DNA of 64,000 nt from Lentzea albida. GTDB lineage: Bacteria; Actinomycetota; Actinomycetes; Mycobacteriales; Pseudonocardiaceae. The notes beneath the pieces were generated by a model that did not search any database, was not told where the DNA came from, and worked only from the letters and a program-made list of their open reading frames with translations. The first letter of the stretch is position 1, and every line of letters begins with the position of its first letter. The translations under genes were made by a program, and so were the position numbers. Shown one piece after another: positions 25,069 to 33,990 of the stretch. The stretch is from assembly GCF_900111005.1 (NCBI RefSeq), contig NZ_FOFV01000001.1, forward strand, positions 868,001-932,000, written 5' to 3'.

Positions 25069-26018
25069 TGGCACTGCAACTGGACTCGATCACCGTCCGC
25101 TATGGACGGACGGCCGCGGTGTCGGACGTGTCGCTGGAGGTGGCCGACGGCGAGGTCGTGGCGTTGCTCGGGCCCTCCGGGTGCGGGAAGTCGACGTTGC
25201 TGCGCACGGTCGCCGGGCTGGAGAAGCCCTCCGCCGGTGCGGTGCGGTGGGACTCCGCCGACCTGGCCGGCGTCCCGGTGCACCGGCGCGAATTCGGGCT
25301 CGTGTTCCAGGACGGCCAGCTGTTCCCGCACCGCACGGTCGCCGGCAACGTGGCGTTCGGCCTGCGGATGAAGAAGACCGAGCGCGAGGCACGGGACAAG
25401 CGCGTGCTGTCGCTGCTGGAACTCGTCGGGCTCGAAGGCTATGCCGACCGCCGGGTCACGCAGCTGTCCGGCGGTGAGCAGCAACGGGTCGCGCTCGCAC
25501 GTGCTCTGGCGCCCTCGCCCCGGTTGCTGTTGCTGGACGAACCGCTGTCGGCGCTGGACAGGGCGTTGCGCGAACAGCTCGCGGTCGACCTGGCCCGGCT
25601 GCTGCGCGAGGCCGCGACGACGGCCCTGGTCGTCACGCACGACCACGACGAGGCGTTCACCCTGGCCGACCGCGTGGCGATCATGTCGCGCGGCCGGATC
25701 GTCCAAGTCGGCCCGCCCGCCGAGGTGTGGTCGTCCCCCGTGGACGTGGAGACGGCGAAGTTCTTGGGCTGCACCAAGTTCGTGCCCGGCTCGTTCGTCG
25801 GGCTCGACGTGGAACGCGTTGGGTTGCGGGCCACGGCGCTGCGGGTCGACCCCGACGGCCTGCTGGAGGGCACCGTCGTCGAACGGGTCCACCGGCGCGA
25901 CCACGTGCGGCTGCTCGTGGACATCGGCGGCGAGGAGTACGAGGCCGTCGGGCCGGTGTCCGTCGGCGACCGCGTGCGGCTCGCAATTGACTTGGACGGC
26001 GTCGCGCGCGTCGGGTAG
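25068..26018 (+). CDS. thiQ: Thiamine ABC transporter ATP-binding protein
   Basis: 316-residue ABC ATPase: Walker A GPSGCGKST (residues ~36-44), Q-loop FQDGQLFPHRT, signature LSGGEQQRV, Walker B LLLLDEPLSALD and H-loop VVTHDHDEA. A C-terminal TOBE-like extension (residues ~240-316, DPDGLLEGTVVERVHRRDHV) is typical of carbohydrate/thiamine importers. The ATG overlaps the permease stop by one base. With thiB and thiP it completes a riboswitch-controlled thiamine importer. Confidence 0.93.
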   Translation: MALQLDSITVRYGRTAAVSDVSLEVADGEVVALLGPSGCGKSTLLRTVAGLEKPSAGAVRWDSADLAGVPVHRREFGLVFQDGQLFPHRTVAGNVAFGLRMKKTEREARDKRVLSLLELVGLEGYADRRVTQLSGGEQQRVALARALAPSPRLLLLDEPLSALDRALREQLAVDLARLLREAATTALVVTHDHDEAFTLADRVAIMSRGRIVQVGPPAEVWSSPVDVETAKFLGCTKFVPGSFVGLDVERVGLRATALRVDPDGLLEGTVVERVHRRDHVRLLVDIGGEEYEAVGPVSVGDRVRLAIDLDGVARVG

Positions 26019-26030
26019 GCATGGAGCCCT

Positions 26031-26786
26031 ATGGGACTTCTCGAGGGACGCGTCGCGCTGGTCACGGGTGTGAGCCGGCGGCAGGGAATCGGCTACGCGA
26101 TCGCCTCGCGGTTGCGCGGGCTGGGCGCCGAACTGTTCGTGCAGCACCACGTCGCACACGACGCCTCACAGCCGTGGGGCGCCGACGACGTGGACGAGGT
26201 GCTGGCGGACCTCGGCGCTTCAGGGCTCGGCGTCGACCTGGCCCGGCCCGAGGCGCCGGAGGAGCTGCTGGCCGCGGCCGTCGAAGCGTTCGGACGGGTC
26301 GACGTGCTGGTGTGCAACCACGCGCGGTCCGGCGGCGACGGCTCGTTGGCCGAGGTGGACGCGGCGATGCTCGACGAGCACTACGCGGTGAACACGCGGT
26401 CGTCGATCCTGCTCGCGCAAGCGTTTGCCAAGCGGTGGACCGGGAAAGACGGCGGGCGTGTCGTGTTCCTGACGTCGGGGCAGAACCTCGGCCCGATGCC
26501 CGGCGAGGTGGCCTACGCGGCCTCGAAGGGGGCGCTGGCGGCGATCGTCGCGACGCTGTCGCACGAGCTCGCGGACCGGGGCGTCACCGTCAACGCCGTG
26601 AACCCCGGCCCGACCGACACGGGGTGGGCCGGGCCGGAGCTCACGGAACTGGTGAACGAGCGGATGCCGCTGAAGCGCTGGGGCCGGCCGGACGACGCCG
26701 CCCGGCTGATCTCCTGGCTGTGCACCGGCGACGCCGCGTGGATCACCGGTCAGGTGATCAACAGCGAAGGGGGCTTCCGGCGGTGA
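26031..26786 (+). CDS. Short-chain dehydrogenase/reductase
   Basis: 251-residue SDR-fold oxidoreductase. The cofactor region TGVSRRQGIGYAIA (residues ~12-25) is a variant TGxxxxxGIG motif with two extra residues; CNHAR replaces the usual NNAG; the catalytic triad appears as S (TSGQN, ~residue 148), Y (YAASKGAL) and K. The C-terminal ITGQVINSEGGF is typical of FabG-like enzymes. Substrate is unknown. It starts 12 bp after thiQ and may be co-transcribed, and it overlaps the HIT gene by 4 bases. Confidence 0.9.
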   Translation: MGLLEGRVALVTGVSRRQGIGYAIASRLRGLGAELFVQHHVAHDASQPWGADDVDEVLADLGASGLGVDLARPEAPEELLAAAVEAFGRVDVLVCNHARSGGDGSLAEVDAAMLDEHYAVNTRSSILLAQAFAKRWTGKDGGRVVFLTSGQNLGPMPGEVAYAASKGALAAIVATLSHELADRGVTVNAVNPGPTDTGWAGPELTELVNERMPLKRWGRPDDAARLISWLCTGDAAWITGQVINSEGGFRR

Positions 26787-27250
26787 TCAGTCACGCGCCG
26801 GACGGGTACGAGTGCCCGTTCTGCTTCCTGCTCGCCGGTGGGGAGACCGAGGTCGACAGCCAGGACGACGTGGTGCTGCGCACGGGGCGGGCGACGGCGT
26901 TCGTCGCGTCCGGCTGGTGGGCGAACAACCGGGGCCACGTCATCGTGATCCCCGACGCCCACCACGAGAACATCTACGACCTGCCTGCCGAGTACGGGCA
27001 CGCGGTGCACGACGCCGTCCGCGAGGTCGCCGTCGCCATGCGCGCCGCCTACGGCTGCCACGGCATCTCCACCCGTCAGCACAACGAGCCCGCCGGTGGC
27101 CAGGACGCGTGGCACTACCACGTCCACGTGATCCCCCGGTACGACGGCGACGACCTCCTCAGGTCGTCGCCGCTCCCGGGTTTCGCCACCGGCGAGCAAC
27201 GCCGGACTTACGCTGACAGGCTCCGCGCCGCGCTCAGTTGTCCTTCGTGA
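26783..27250 (+). CDS. HIT-family nucleotide hydrolase/transferase
   Basis: 155 residues with the histidine triad WHYHVHVIP (HxHxH, residues ~112-120), an N-terminal zinc-type CPFC pair (residues 11-14) and the supporting GHVIVIPDAHHENIYDL segment. HIT proteins cleave nucleoside phosphoramidates or dinucleotides; the exact substrate is not predictable. The start is GTG 26783 with a GAAGGGGG site and a 4-base overlap with the SDR gene. The 3' end overlaps the convergent ABC permease gene by 17 bases. Confidence 0.9.
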   Translation: MISHAPDGYECPFCFLLAGGETEVDSQDDVVLRTGRATAFVASGWWANNRGHVIVIPDAHHENIYDLPAEYGHAVHDAVREVAVAMRAAYGCHGISTRQHNEPAGGQDAWHYHVHVIPRYDGDDLLRSSPLPGFATGEQRRTYADRLRAALSCPS

Positions 27251-28043
27251 TGAGGCGCATCGCGGCCAGACCCGTCCCGATCAGCAGGTAGCAGCCCGCG
27301 AGCAGCGTGCTGTCCCAGATCTGGCCGAGCGGGATCGGGTCGCGCATCACGTCGATCAGGCCGGGGAAGCCGGTCGTGATCAGGAACGGGTGCAGCCAGT
27401 CGAGCGACGGGAACTGCGACAGCACCTGGAACACGATGATCGTCGTCATGGTCGCCGCCTGCACCACCAGCGGGTGCTCGGTGGTCGCCGAGACGGCGAG
27501 GGCGACCGCGCCGATCGACACCATCTGGAACGTCACCAGGACGATGAACAGCGCGATGCGCAGCAGGCCTTCGCCCGTGCCCAGCGTGGTGCCGGACAAC
27601 GTCATCATGCCGTCGGAGCCGAGGAACGCGGTGCCGGCGATGATGCCGACGACGGCCATCAGCGTGACGGCGAACAACGACATCGCGGTGAGGCCGAACA
27701 GCTTCACGAACAGCAGCCGCACGCGGGACACCGGTGCGACCAGCAGGCCGCGCAGCGTGCCGTGCTGCGCCTCGCCCGCCAGGCCGTCCGCCGCCCAGAT
27801 CGACGCCACCAACGGCAGCAACAGGTTGAGCGACAGGAACAACGTGAAGATCGGCACGACCAGGCCGTTGCCCTGGATGATCGCGGCGAGTCCCGGGCCG
27901 CCGCCACCGCTCTCGTCGTCGCCCGCGGTCCAGATGCCGAAGCTGATGATGATCGGCACCAGCACCAGGCCGAACAGGCCGATGATCGTGCGAGGCCTGC
28001 GCAGCATCCAGCGCACCTCGGAACCGAACTGACGCGTGATCAT
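27234..28043 (-). CDS. ABC-2 type exporter permease
   Basis: 269-residue membrane protein with six hydrophobic helices and a glycine-rich periplasmic loop (DDESGGGGPGLA, ~residues 43-54). It is the third gene of a reverse-strand operon after the LolA-like protein and ABC ATPase; its ATG overlaps the ATPase stop by 4 bases. It forms the channel of an exporter whose substrate is unknown, possibly an antimicrobial or lipid given the adjacent two-component system. Confidence 0.88.
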   Translation of the reverse strand: MITRQFGSEVRWMLRRPRTIIGLFGLVLVPIIISFGIWTAGDDESGGGGPGLAAIIQGNGLVVPIFTLFLSLNLLLPLVASIWAADGLAGEAQHGTLRGLLVAPVSRVRLLFVKLFGLTAMSLFAVTLMAVVGIIAGTAFLGSDGMMTLSGTTLGTGEGLLRIALFIVLVTFQMVSIGAVALAVSATTEHPLVVQAATMTTIIVFQVLSQFPSLDWLHPFLITTGFPGLIDVMRDPIPLGQIWDSTLLAGCYLLIGTGLAAMRLITKDN

Positions 28044-29044
28044 CGCCGTCCCCCGTCCAGGGTGTCCACGGCGGACATCCCGCGCTCGGCCTCCTCGGCC
28101 TCGGTGAGCCGCGCGAACAGCTCCTCCAGGCCCGTCTTCCAGCGCGTCGCCTCGAAGACGCGGGCGCCTCCCTGCACGAGCGTCTCGATCACCTGCGGCG
28201 CGCTCGTCCCCGCGAGCTCGACGCGCAGGCCGTCACCGAGCGGGCGCGCGGAGATCTTGGCCTGCCTGAGCGCGCTCAGCGCCTTCTCGACGTCCGGCGT
28301 GATCACCTGCAGCGCGGATCCCCCCGCCTGCAGGAGTTCGGTCAGCTCTCCTTGCGCCACCACGGTTCCGCGGTGCAGCACGGCGACGTGCGTGCACGTC
28401 GCCTCGACCTCGCTCAGCAGGTGGCTGGACACCAGCACCGTGCTGCCGGCCGCGTGCAGGTCCGCGATGATCTTGCGGATCTCCCGCGTGCCGGCCGGGT
28501 CGAGGCCGTTCGTCGGCTCGTCGAGCACGACGAGCTTGCGCGGCACGAGCAACGCCGCGGCCAGGCCGAGGCGTTGCTTCATGCCGAGCGAGTACCCCCG
28601 GTACCTGCGGTGGGCCGCCTGGGCGAGCCCGACGCGTTCGATGGCGTCCTCCACTGCCTGCTTGATCTCCTTGCGGGGCAGCAAGGGCTCGAACGCGGCA
28701 CACCTGACGAGGTTCTCCCGTCCACTGAGGAACGGGTGGAACCCCGGACCCTCGACCAGCGCGCCCACGTGGGGCAGCGCCTGCTCGGCTCCCTCCGGCA
28801 GCGGCCGTCCGAGCAGTTCGATCTCCCCCTGCGTGGGGCGGACCAGCCCGAGCAGCATCCGGATCGTGGTCGTCTTGCCGGACCCGTTGGGGCCCAGCAT
28901 GCCGAGCACGGCTCCTTCCGGCAGCTCGAGGTCGACGCGGTCGACGGCGACCGTGCTCCCGTACTCCTTGCGCAGTCCCTTGGTCCGCGCGGCGACAGCG
29001 GTCTTCGAAGGCGCTGTCACCGGCGCGCTGGTCGAGGTGGTCAC
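28040..29044 (-). CDS. ABC exporter ATP-binding protein
   Basis: 334-residue ATPase of the CcmA/antibiotic-exporter type. Walker A GPNGSGKTT (~residues 51-59), signature YSLGMKQRLGLA, Walker B KLVVLDEPTNGLDP and H-loop VSSHLL are intact. It starts with GTG overlapping the LolA-like gene by 4 bases and overlaps the permease gene by 4 bases, so all three are coupled. A C-terminal domain (residues ~245-320) is typical of drug-exporter ATPases. Confidence 0.93.
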   Translation of the reverse strand: MTTSTSAPVTAPSKTAVAARTKGLRKEYGSTVAVDRVDLELPEGAVLGMLGPNGSGKTTTIRMLLGLVRPTQGEIELLGRPLPEGAEQALPHVGALVEGPGFHPFLSGRENLVRCAAFEPLLPRKEIKQAVEDAIERVGLAQAAHRRYRGYSLGMKQRLGLAAALLVPRKLVVLDEPTNGLDPAGTREIRKIIADLHAAGSTVLVSSHLLSEVEATCTHVAVLHRGTVVAQGELTELLQAGGSALQVITPDVEKALSALRQAKISARPLGDGLRVELAGTSAPQVIETLVQGGARVFEATRWKTGLEELFARLTEAEEAERGMSAVDTLDGGRR

Positions 29045-30111
29045 TTCACCTGTCCGATCGTGTCGAACAGCACCTGCTCCGGAACGGCGCCCGCGACCAC
29101 GCGGCCGTCGTCGGAGATCAGGATCGTGGCGACCTTGGTGGTGAACAGCTGGCCGCTGCCCCAGGTGCCGCTGACCTTCTTCGTGAACTTGTCGACCAGA
29201 CCCTGTGCCTCGGCCGGGACCTGCGTCATGGCCTGGGCGGGAATCCTCGCGCCGACGACCGTGTCCCAGCCCGTGCCGAAGATCTGCGGGTCCTCACCCT
29301 GCAGGGCCTGCTCGAGACCCAGCTCGGGCTTGCGGTCCGCCCGCTGCTCCTTGGCCTCCGGCGTGGTCACCTTGGCGTTGGCGGGCGGCGTGAACTCGAA
29401 CAGCTTCGAGTCCTGCGGGCCGACGTTGATCTCGCTGAAGCCGACCGTGCCCGCGGGCTCGCTCGTGCCGTTGGTCAGGACGGCGACGCGCAGCGGCATC
29501 TTGAGCTCGGAGTCGACGGCGACCCGCACCTCGCGGATCAGCGTCTTCTCGCTGGCCTTCGGGGTCAGCACGAGCTCGTAGGCGGCACGGTTCGCGACGC
29601 GCGCCGTCCCGTCCACGCTGATCTCGCTGAACTCCTTGGTCAGGCCGACGATCTGCTTGGCGGCCTCGGCCGGGTCGACCGACTTGGCCTTCTCGTCGGC
29701 GGGCTTCGGCTCGTCTGCCTTGTGCTCGGACTTCGTGACCTCGTTGTCCGCGGAGTTCCACGCCCACGTGGTCGTGCCGTCGTTGACGATGGTCTGCTCG
29801 GACTGGCCGTTCGGCAGGGCGGCGCGGAACTTGCCGTTGCCGTCGGTCCAGATCCGGGCACTGTGCTTGCCGTCGGCGAGCTGCGGGATCTCGGCGATCG
29901 ACGGGAGGCCGAGCTTGTTGTCGACCTCCACGGTTCCGCCGAACGCGCCGGGCTTGCTCGTCAGGACCTGCTCGACGAGCGCCTCCGGGGAGACGTCCGG
30001 AAGGGTGGGCGGCTGGCCCGCACCCGCCGGCATCGCGAGCAGGCTCAGGCCTGCCGCTCCGGTGATCACACCGGCCGCCGCGGCGGCCAGGGTCACCTTT
30101 CGCTTGTTCAT
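29041..30111 (-). CDS. Secreted LolA/RseB-like lipid-binding protein
   Basis: 356 residues with a signal peptide (MNKRKVTLAAAAAGVITGAA) and a LolA-like beta-sheet fold suggested by SPEALVEQVLTSKP, ARIWTDGNGKFRAALP, TIVNDGTTTWAWNS and RAAYELVLTPK. Such domains carry lipids or sense envelope state. Here the gene heads an ABC-exporter operon and is divergent from a two-component system, hinting at envelope stress defence. ATG 30111 has GGAGG about 10 bases upstream. Two direct-repeat sites for the neighbouring regulator lie in its promoter region. Confidence 0.75.
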   Translation of the reverse strand: MNKRKVTLAAAAAGVITGAAGLSLLAMPAGAGQPPTLPDVSPEALVEQVLTSKPGAFGGTVEVDNKLGLPSIAEIPQLADGKHSARIWTDGNGKFRAALPNGQSEQTIVNDGTTTWAWNSADNEVTKSEHKADEPKPADEKAKSVDPAEAAKQIVGLTKEFSEISVDGTARVANRAAYELVLTPKASEKTLIREVRVAVDSELKMPLRVAVLTNGTSEPAGTVGFSEINVGPQDSKLFEFTPPANAKVTTPEAKEQRADRKPELGLEQALQGEDPQIFGTGWDTVVGARIPAQAMTQVPAEAQGLVDKFTKKVSGTWGSGQLFTTKVATILISDDGRVVAGAVPEQVLFDTIGQVK

Positions 30112-30162
30112 CAGTGGTTCCCCTCCTCCAAGGGCTTGTACCCATAGCTTGGTGGTGGGTTG

Positions 30163-30179
30163 CTGAGATGGTGCTGAGA
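30163..30179. promoter_or_regulatory. Direct repeat CTGAGA-N5-CTGAGA (site 1), likely response-regulator box
   Basis: CTGAGA TGGTG CTGAGA has an 11-bp period, one helical turn, as expected for head-to-tail binding of an OmpR-type dimer. It lies between the LolA-like gene and the response regulator gene. Confidence 0.6.
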
Positions 30180-30220
30180 CTACTCCGACCTGCGGGTTCC
30201 CGCCTGTGGCCTGCTTTTTT

Positions 30221-30237
30221 CTGAGAGTCGGCTGAGA
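30221..30237. promoter_or_regulatory. Direct repeat CTGAGA-N5-CTGAGA (site 2), likely response-regulator box
   Basis: CTGAGA GTCGG CTGAGA, identical half-sites and period to site 1, lies 43 bases upstream of the response regulator start. Two sites in one divergent promoter region suggest control of both operons. Confidence 0.6.
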
Positions 30238-30279
30238 TCTTGCGGGCAGCTGGGAGCCTCGGGCGGCATGCTGTGCGGT

Positions 30280-30981
30280 GTGAAGCCTCGAGTGCTGGTC
30301 GTGGACGACGAAGCCGGCGTGCGCCGGGCGTTGGAGCGTGGCCTGTCGGCCGAGGGCATGGAGGTCGTCACGGCCTCCGACGGGCCCACGGCGTTGCGGG
30401 TCGCGCTGACCGGGGCGTTCGACGTGGTGCTGCTCGACATCATGCTGCCCGGCCTGTCCGGGTACCGCGTGCTGCAGCGCATGCGGGCCGACGGGGTGCG
30501 CACGCCCGTGCTGATGGTGTCGGCCAAGGACGGCGAGGTCGACCAGGCGGACGGGCTCGACCTCGGCGCCGACGGGTACCTCGTCAAGCCGTTCAGCTTC
30601 GTGGTGCTGGTCGCGCAGGTCAGGGCGTTGCTGCGGCGCGGGGGAGGCGCCCGTCGCAAGCTGACGCTGGGGCACCTGGTGATCGACCGCGGGCTGCGCG
30701 AGGTCAGCTGGGGCGGGCAGGACGTGTCGTTGTCGCCGCGCGAGTACGCGGTGCTCGACGTGCTGGCGTCGCGCGCGGGATCCGTGGTGACGAAGGACGA
30801 GCTGCTGCGGACGGTCTGGGGGGACGAGCAGGCGGCCACCCGCAACGCCGTCGAGGTCTACGTCGGATACCTGCGGCGCAAGCTGGAGGCCGTCGGGGCG
30901 GGTGAGGTCGTGCGGACGATCCGCGGCCACGGTTACATCGCGTCCACCCCCGATCTCGACAGCGCGCTGGGCAACAGGTGA
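30280..30981 (+). CDS. OmpR-family response regulator
   Basis: 233 residues: receiver domain with the acidic pair in VVDDE, phospho-acceptor D in LLDIMLPG, conserved S in VSAKD and K in LVKPF, and a C-terminal OmpR winged helix (YAVLDVLASRAGSVVTKDEL, VEVYVGYLRRKL, TIRGHGYI). I use GTG 30280 (MKPRVLVVDDE); ATG 30268 adds four residues and is equally possible. It overlaps the kinase gene by 4 bases. The paired CTGAGA repeats upstream suggest autoregulation and control of the divergent exporter operon. Confidence 0.93.
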   Translation: MKPRVLVVDDEAGVRRALERGLSAEGMEVVTASDGPTALRVALTGAFDVVLLDIMLPGLSGYRVLQRMRADGVRTPVLMVSAKDGEVDQADGLDLGADGYLVKPFSFVVLVAQVRALLRRGGGARRKLTLGHLVIDRGLREVSWGGQDVSLSPREYAVLDVLASRAGSVVTKDELLRTVWGDEQAATRNAVEVYVGYLRRKLEAVGAGEVVRTIRGHGYIASTPDLDSALGNR

Positions 30982-32237
30982 ACCCTCGCCGCTGGTGGTT
31001 GCGGCGCACGCTGCGCTTCCGCATCACCGTGGTCGCCACCGGGGTGGCGTTGCTGTGCCTGCTGGCCTTCACCGGGCTCGCGCCCGCGTTGATCGGGCTG
31101 ATCCAGATCACCGCGGTGGACCAGGAGCTCGCCAAGTCGGAACCGCGCCTGCTGGACGTGGCCGGGTCCCCAGTGGACGGTGGGCCGCCGCTTCCCCTGA
31201 CGGCGCAGGACGTCCGGGCGCTGAGGTCCGGCGAACCGGTGCTGCGGCTGGAGGGGGAGTCCGCGCTGCGGTTCCGCGGGCGCGTGGTGTTCGCGGGCGA
31301 CGGGACGCCCCGGCTGGAGGTCTACGCGAGCACGTTGCTCGGGTATGGCAAGGCGAACACGCTGGGCACGCGCTGGCTGGCCGTCGCGGCGGTGCTGGTG
31401 GCCGGGTTCGTGGGAATCGCGACCTGGCTCTCGGTGCGGTCGTCGTTGCGGCCCGTCGAACGGATGCGCGTCGCGGCGGGCGAGCTGCCGCACGGCGAAC
31501 GGCTGCCGGTGCCGCTCGCGCGGGACGAGCTGCAGGCGTTGGCCGAGGCGTTGAACGCGCTGCTGGCCAGGCGGGACGAGGCCTCCGACCGGCTGCGGAG
31601 GTTCACCGGCGACGCGGCGCACGAGCTCCGCTCGCCGGTCGCGTCGGTGCGGGCGCAGGCCGAGGTCGCGGTGGCGCACCCGGACCCCGACTTCTCCATC
31701 GAGGTGCTGGAGTCGGTGGTCGAGGAGTCGATCCGGCTCAGCGCGCTGGTGGAGTCGCTGCTGATCCTGGCGCGCGCCGACACCGGGGCACCGCCGCGCG
31801 CCGAGGCGGTGGACCTGGTGCTGGAGGCGGAGGCGGCGATCTCGCGGCTCGACACGGAGTTGCTGGTGCGGCTGAACGCGCCCCCGTCGGCGTGCCTGGT
31901 GTCGGCCACGCGCTCCGAGGTCGAGCTGGTGCTGGACAACCTGCTGCGCAACGCCGCCCGGTACGCGTACTCGACGATCACCCTGACGCTGGTGCCGGTG
32001 GGCCGGGACGTGCGGCTGCTCGTGGACGACGACGGGCACGGGATCCCCGCCGAGCACCGGACGAAGGTGTTCGACCGGTTCTACCGGGTGGAGGAGGACC
32101 GCGGGCGCCGCTCCGGCGGGTTCGGGCTGGGTCTCGCGCTGGTGGCGCACCTCGTGCAGCGCCGGGGCGGGTCGGTGCGGGCCGCGGAGTCGCCCGCCGG
32201 TGGTGCGCGTTTGGAGATCCGCTGGCCGTCCTGGTAG
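30978..32237 (+). CDS. Sensor histidine kinase
   Basis: 419 residues. TM1 (~residues 14-40), an extracytoplasmic sensor of about 100 residues, TM2 (~132-155), HAMP, HisKA with H-box GDAAHELRSPV and HATPase with N-box DNLLRNAARYA, G1 DDDGHGIP and G2 GGFGLGLALV. It is cognate to the upstream regulator by overlap. The signal is unknown. Confidence 0.94.
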   Translation: MNPRRWWLRRTLRFRITVVATGVALLCLLAFTGLAPALIGLIQITAVDQELAKSEPRLLDVAGSPVDGGPPLPLTAQDVRALRSGEPVLRLEGESALRFRGRVVFAGDGTPRLEVYASTLLGYGKANTLGTRWLAVAAVLVAGFVGIATWLSVRSSLRPVERMRVAAGELPHGERLPVPLARDELQALAEALNALLARRDEASDRLRRFTGDAAHELRSPVASVRAQAEVAVAHPDPDFSIEVLESVVEESIRLSALVESLLILARADTGAPPRAEAVDLVLEAEAAISRLDTELLVRLNAPPSACLVSATRSEVELVLDNLLRNAARYAYSTITLTLVPVGRDVRLLVDDDGHGIPAEHRTKVFDRFYRVEEDRGRRSGGFGLGLALVAHLVQRRGGSVRAAESPAGGARLEIRWPSW

Positions 32238-32246
32238 CAAGCTCCG

Positions 32247-33020
32247 GTGCCAGAGTTGCGAGCGTCGGCGCTGGTCGACGCGCCTGTTTCGGTGGTGGCG
32301 GGTGCCCTGGTGGACACGTCGCTGATCACGGGCCTCGGTGTCCGGGCCTCCGGTCCGCTGCTGTGCCTGGGAGATGCCCTGGCCGGGCCGTTCGGGGTCC
32401 GGCTGACGGTGACGCGCGCCGATCTGTCCGGTGTGTCGGCCGCGGGTGACTTCCTGGAGCTGCACACGGATCTCGTCGTCACCGGCGCCGGGACGATGGT
32501 GGTCGACCGGGTCTCGTGGAAGTCCGTGCGCGGCGTCGTCGGGCGGTTCGCCGACGTGACGGTCGCGCGCGGGATCGCGTTGCGGGTGCTGGAGAAGCGT
32601 TCGGCGTTGCTGTCCCGCCGGTGCGCGGAACTGGCCGGGGCGCGGGTGGTGGTCGGCGCGGCGGTCGTCCGGGGTGGACGGTTGCTGGCGCAGCAGCGCT
32701 CCTTCCCGGAAAGCCACGCGGGGCGGTGGGAACTGCCCGGCGGACGGGTCGAGCCCGGCGAGAAGCCCGAGGACGCGCTGGTGCGCGAGTGCGTGGAGGA
32801 GCTGGGTGTCCCGGTCGTCGTCGGCCCGCAGGTCGGCCCCGACGTGCCGCTGAAGCGCGATCTGGTGTTGCGGATCTTCGCCGCGGAGCTCGCCGGCGGT
32901 GAGCCGGAAGCGTTGGAGCACAACGCTGTCCGGTGGCTCACCGCCGACGAGCTGCCCTCCCTGGACTGGCTGCCGGCCGACCGGGTGCTGGTCCCGGCCC
33001 TTCAGCAGCTCCTCACCTGA
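32247..33020 (+). CDS. SRPBCC-like domain fused to MutT-type Nudix hydrolase
   Basis: 257 residues. Residues 1-~125 look like a small SRPBCC/START-type domain (SALVDAPVSVVAGALVDTSL, FLELHTDLVVTGAGTMVVDRVSW). Residues ~130-257 form a Nudix hydrolase with a full box G-x5-E-x7-REcxEE-x-G (GRVEPGEKPEDALVRECVEE). The domain resembles (d)NTP pyrophosphohydrolases of the MutT2 type that clean modified nucleotides, and the location between the pimE/PCD block and typA matches Rv1160 mutT2. The fused N-terminal domain is not in mycobacterial MutT2; its ligand is unknown. It starts 9 bp after the kinase stop. Confidence 0.85.
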   Translation: MPELRASALVDAPVSVVAGALVDTSLITGLGVRASGPLLCLGDALAGPFGVRLTVTRADLSGVSAAGDFLELHTDLVVTGAGTMVVDRVSWKSVRGVVGRFADVTVARGIALRVLEKRSALLSRRCAELAGARVVVGAAVVRGGRLLAQQRSFPESHAGRWELPGGRVEPGEKPEDALVRECVEELGVPVVVGPQVGPDVPLKRDLVLRIFAAELAGGEPEALEHNAVRWLTADELPSLDWLPADRVLVPALQQLLT

Positions 33021-33026
33021 AGCTCC

Positions 33027-33950
33027 TCAACTGAGCCCGGACAGGCGCAGGGCCGCGTTCAGCCGGTGCTGGGCGCGCTCTCTGGCCCGGTCGGCACCGG
33101 CCGCGCGGATCCTGTCGAGCTCCGCGGGGTCGCCGAGGAGCTCCAGCGTCCGGTCGCGCACGGGCTTGAGCTCCTCGATCACCGCCTCCGCCACCACGTC
33201 CTTGAGCTCGGCGAACCGGCTCGTGTAGTCCTCGGGCTCCTTGCCGGTGCAGGAGGAGAGGATCTCGACGAGGTTCGCGATCCCGTCGGTCGACGACACG
33301 GCCCTGCGCACCTTGCGCCGCACGAGGTCCGGCTCGTCCAGCACGAACACGACCCCGGCCGAGTTCTGCGCCGACTTGTCCATCTTGCGCGCGGGGTCCG
33401 ACAGGTCCTTGATGCGCGCCCCGACCTTGGGCACCACCGCGTTCGGCACGATGAACGCGTCCCCGTACGCGTGGTTGAACCGCCGCGCGAGCGCCCGCGC
33501 CAACTCGACGTGCTGCAACTGGTCCTCGCCCACCGGCACCTCCGCGGTGCCCTGCAACAGGATGTCCGCCGCCATCAGCACCGGATAGGTGAGCAGGCTC
33601 AGCCGCACCGACTCGCGCCCGAGCGACTTCTCCTTGAACTGGATCATCCGGGCCGCCTCCCCGTACGTGCAGGTGCACTCCAGGACCCAGTTGAGCGCCC
33701 CCAGCTCGCGGATGAGGTCGCTCTGCACGCACACGCTGGCCGGGTCGATGCCGGACGCGACGAGCACCGCGAGCTGCTCGCGCGTCATCGATCGCAGCCG
33801 TTGCGGGTTGTGCGACGACGTCATCGCGTGCAGGTCGCTGATGAAGTACACGTCCTCGTCGGTGCCCTCCTTCGCCCACGTGCGCAGCGCCCCCAGGTAG
33901 TTGCCGAGGTGCACCTGGCCGGACGGCGTGATGGCGGAAAGCCGGATCAT
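33027..33950 (-). CDS. trpS: Tryptophan-tRNA ligase
   Basis: 307-residue class I aminoacyl-tRNA synthetase. The HIGH-equivalent HLGNY is at residues ~14-18 after TPSGQV, and the KMSKS-equivalent KMDKS is near residue 187. Tryptophan-pocket motifs YFISDLHAMTS and PVGEDQLQHVELAR are present. The ATG at 33950 has AGGA 6 bases upstream; longer in-frame starts would run into the leader region. The 5' leader encodes a Trp-containing peptide and an attenuator, so expression should rise when charged tRNA-Trp is scarce. Confidence 0.95.
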   Translation of the reverse strand: MIRLSAITPSGQVHLGNYLGALRTWAKEGTDEDVYFISDLHAMTSSHNPQRLRSMTREQLAVLVASGIDPASVCVQSDLIRELGALNWVLECTCTYGEAARMIQFKEKSLGRESVRLSLLTYPVLMAADILLQGTAEVPVGEDQLQHVELARALARRFNHAYGDAFIVPNAVVPKVGARIKDLSDPARKMDKSAQNSAGVVFVLDEPDLVRRKVRRAVSSTDGIANLVEILSSCTGKEPEDYTSRFAELKDVVAEAVIEELKPVRDRTLELLGDPAELDRIRAAGADRARERAQHRLNAALRLSGLS

Positions 33951-33990
33951 GATCGGTCCTCTCGTGGGGACCGCCCGTCCGGAACGCATC

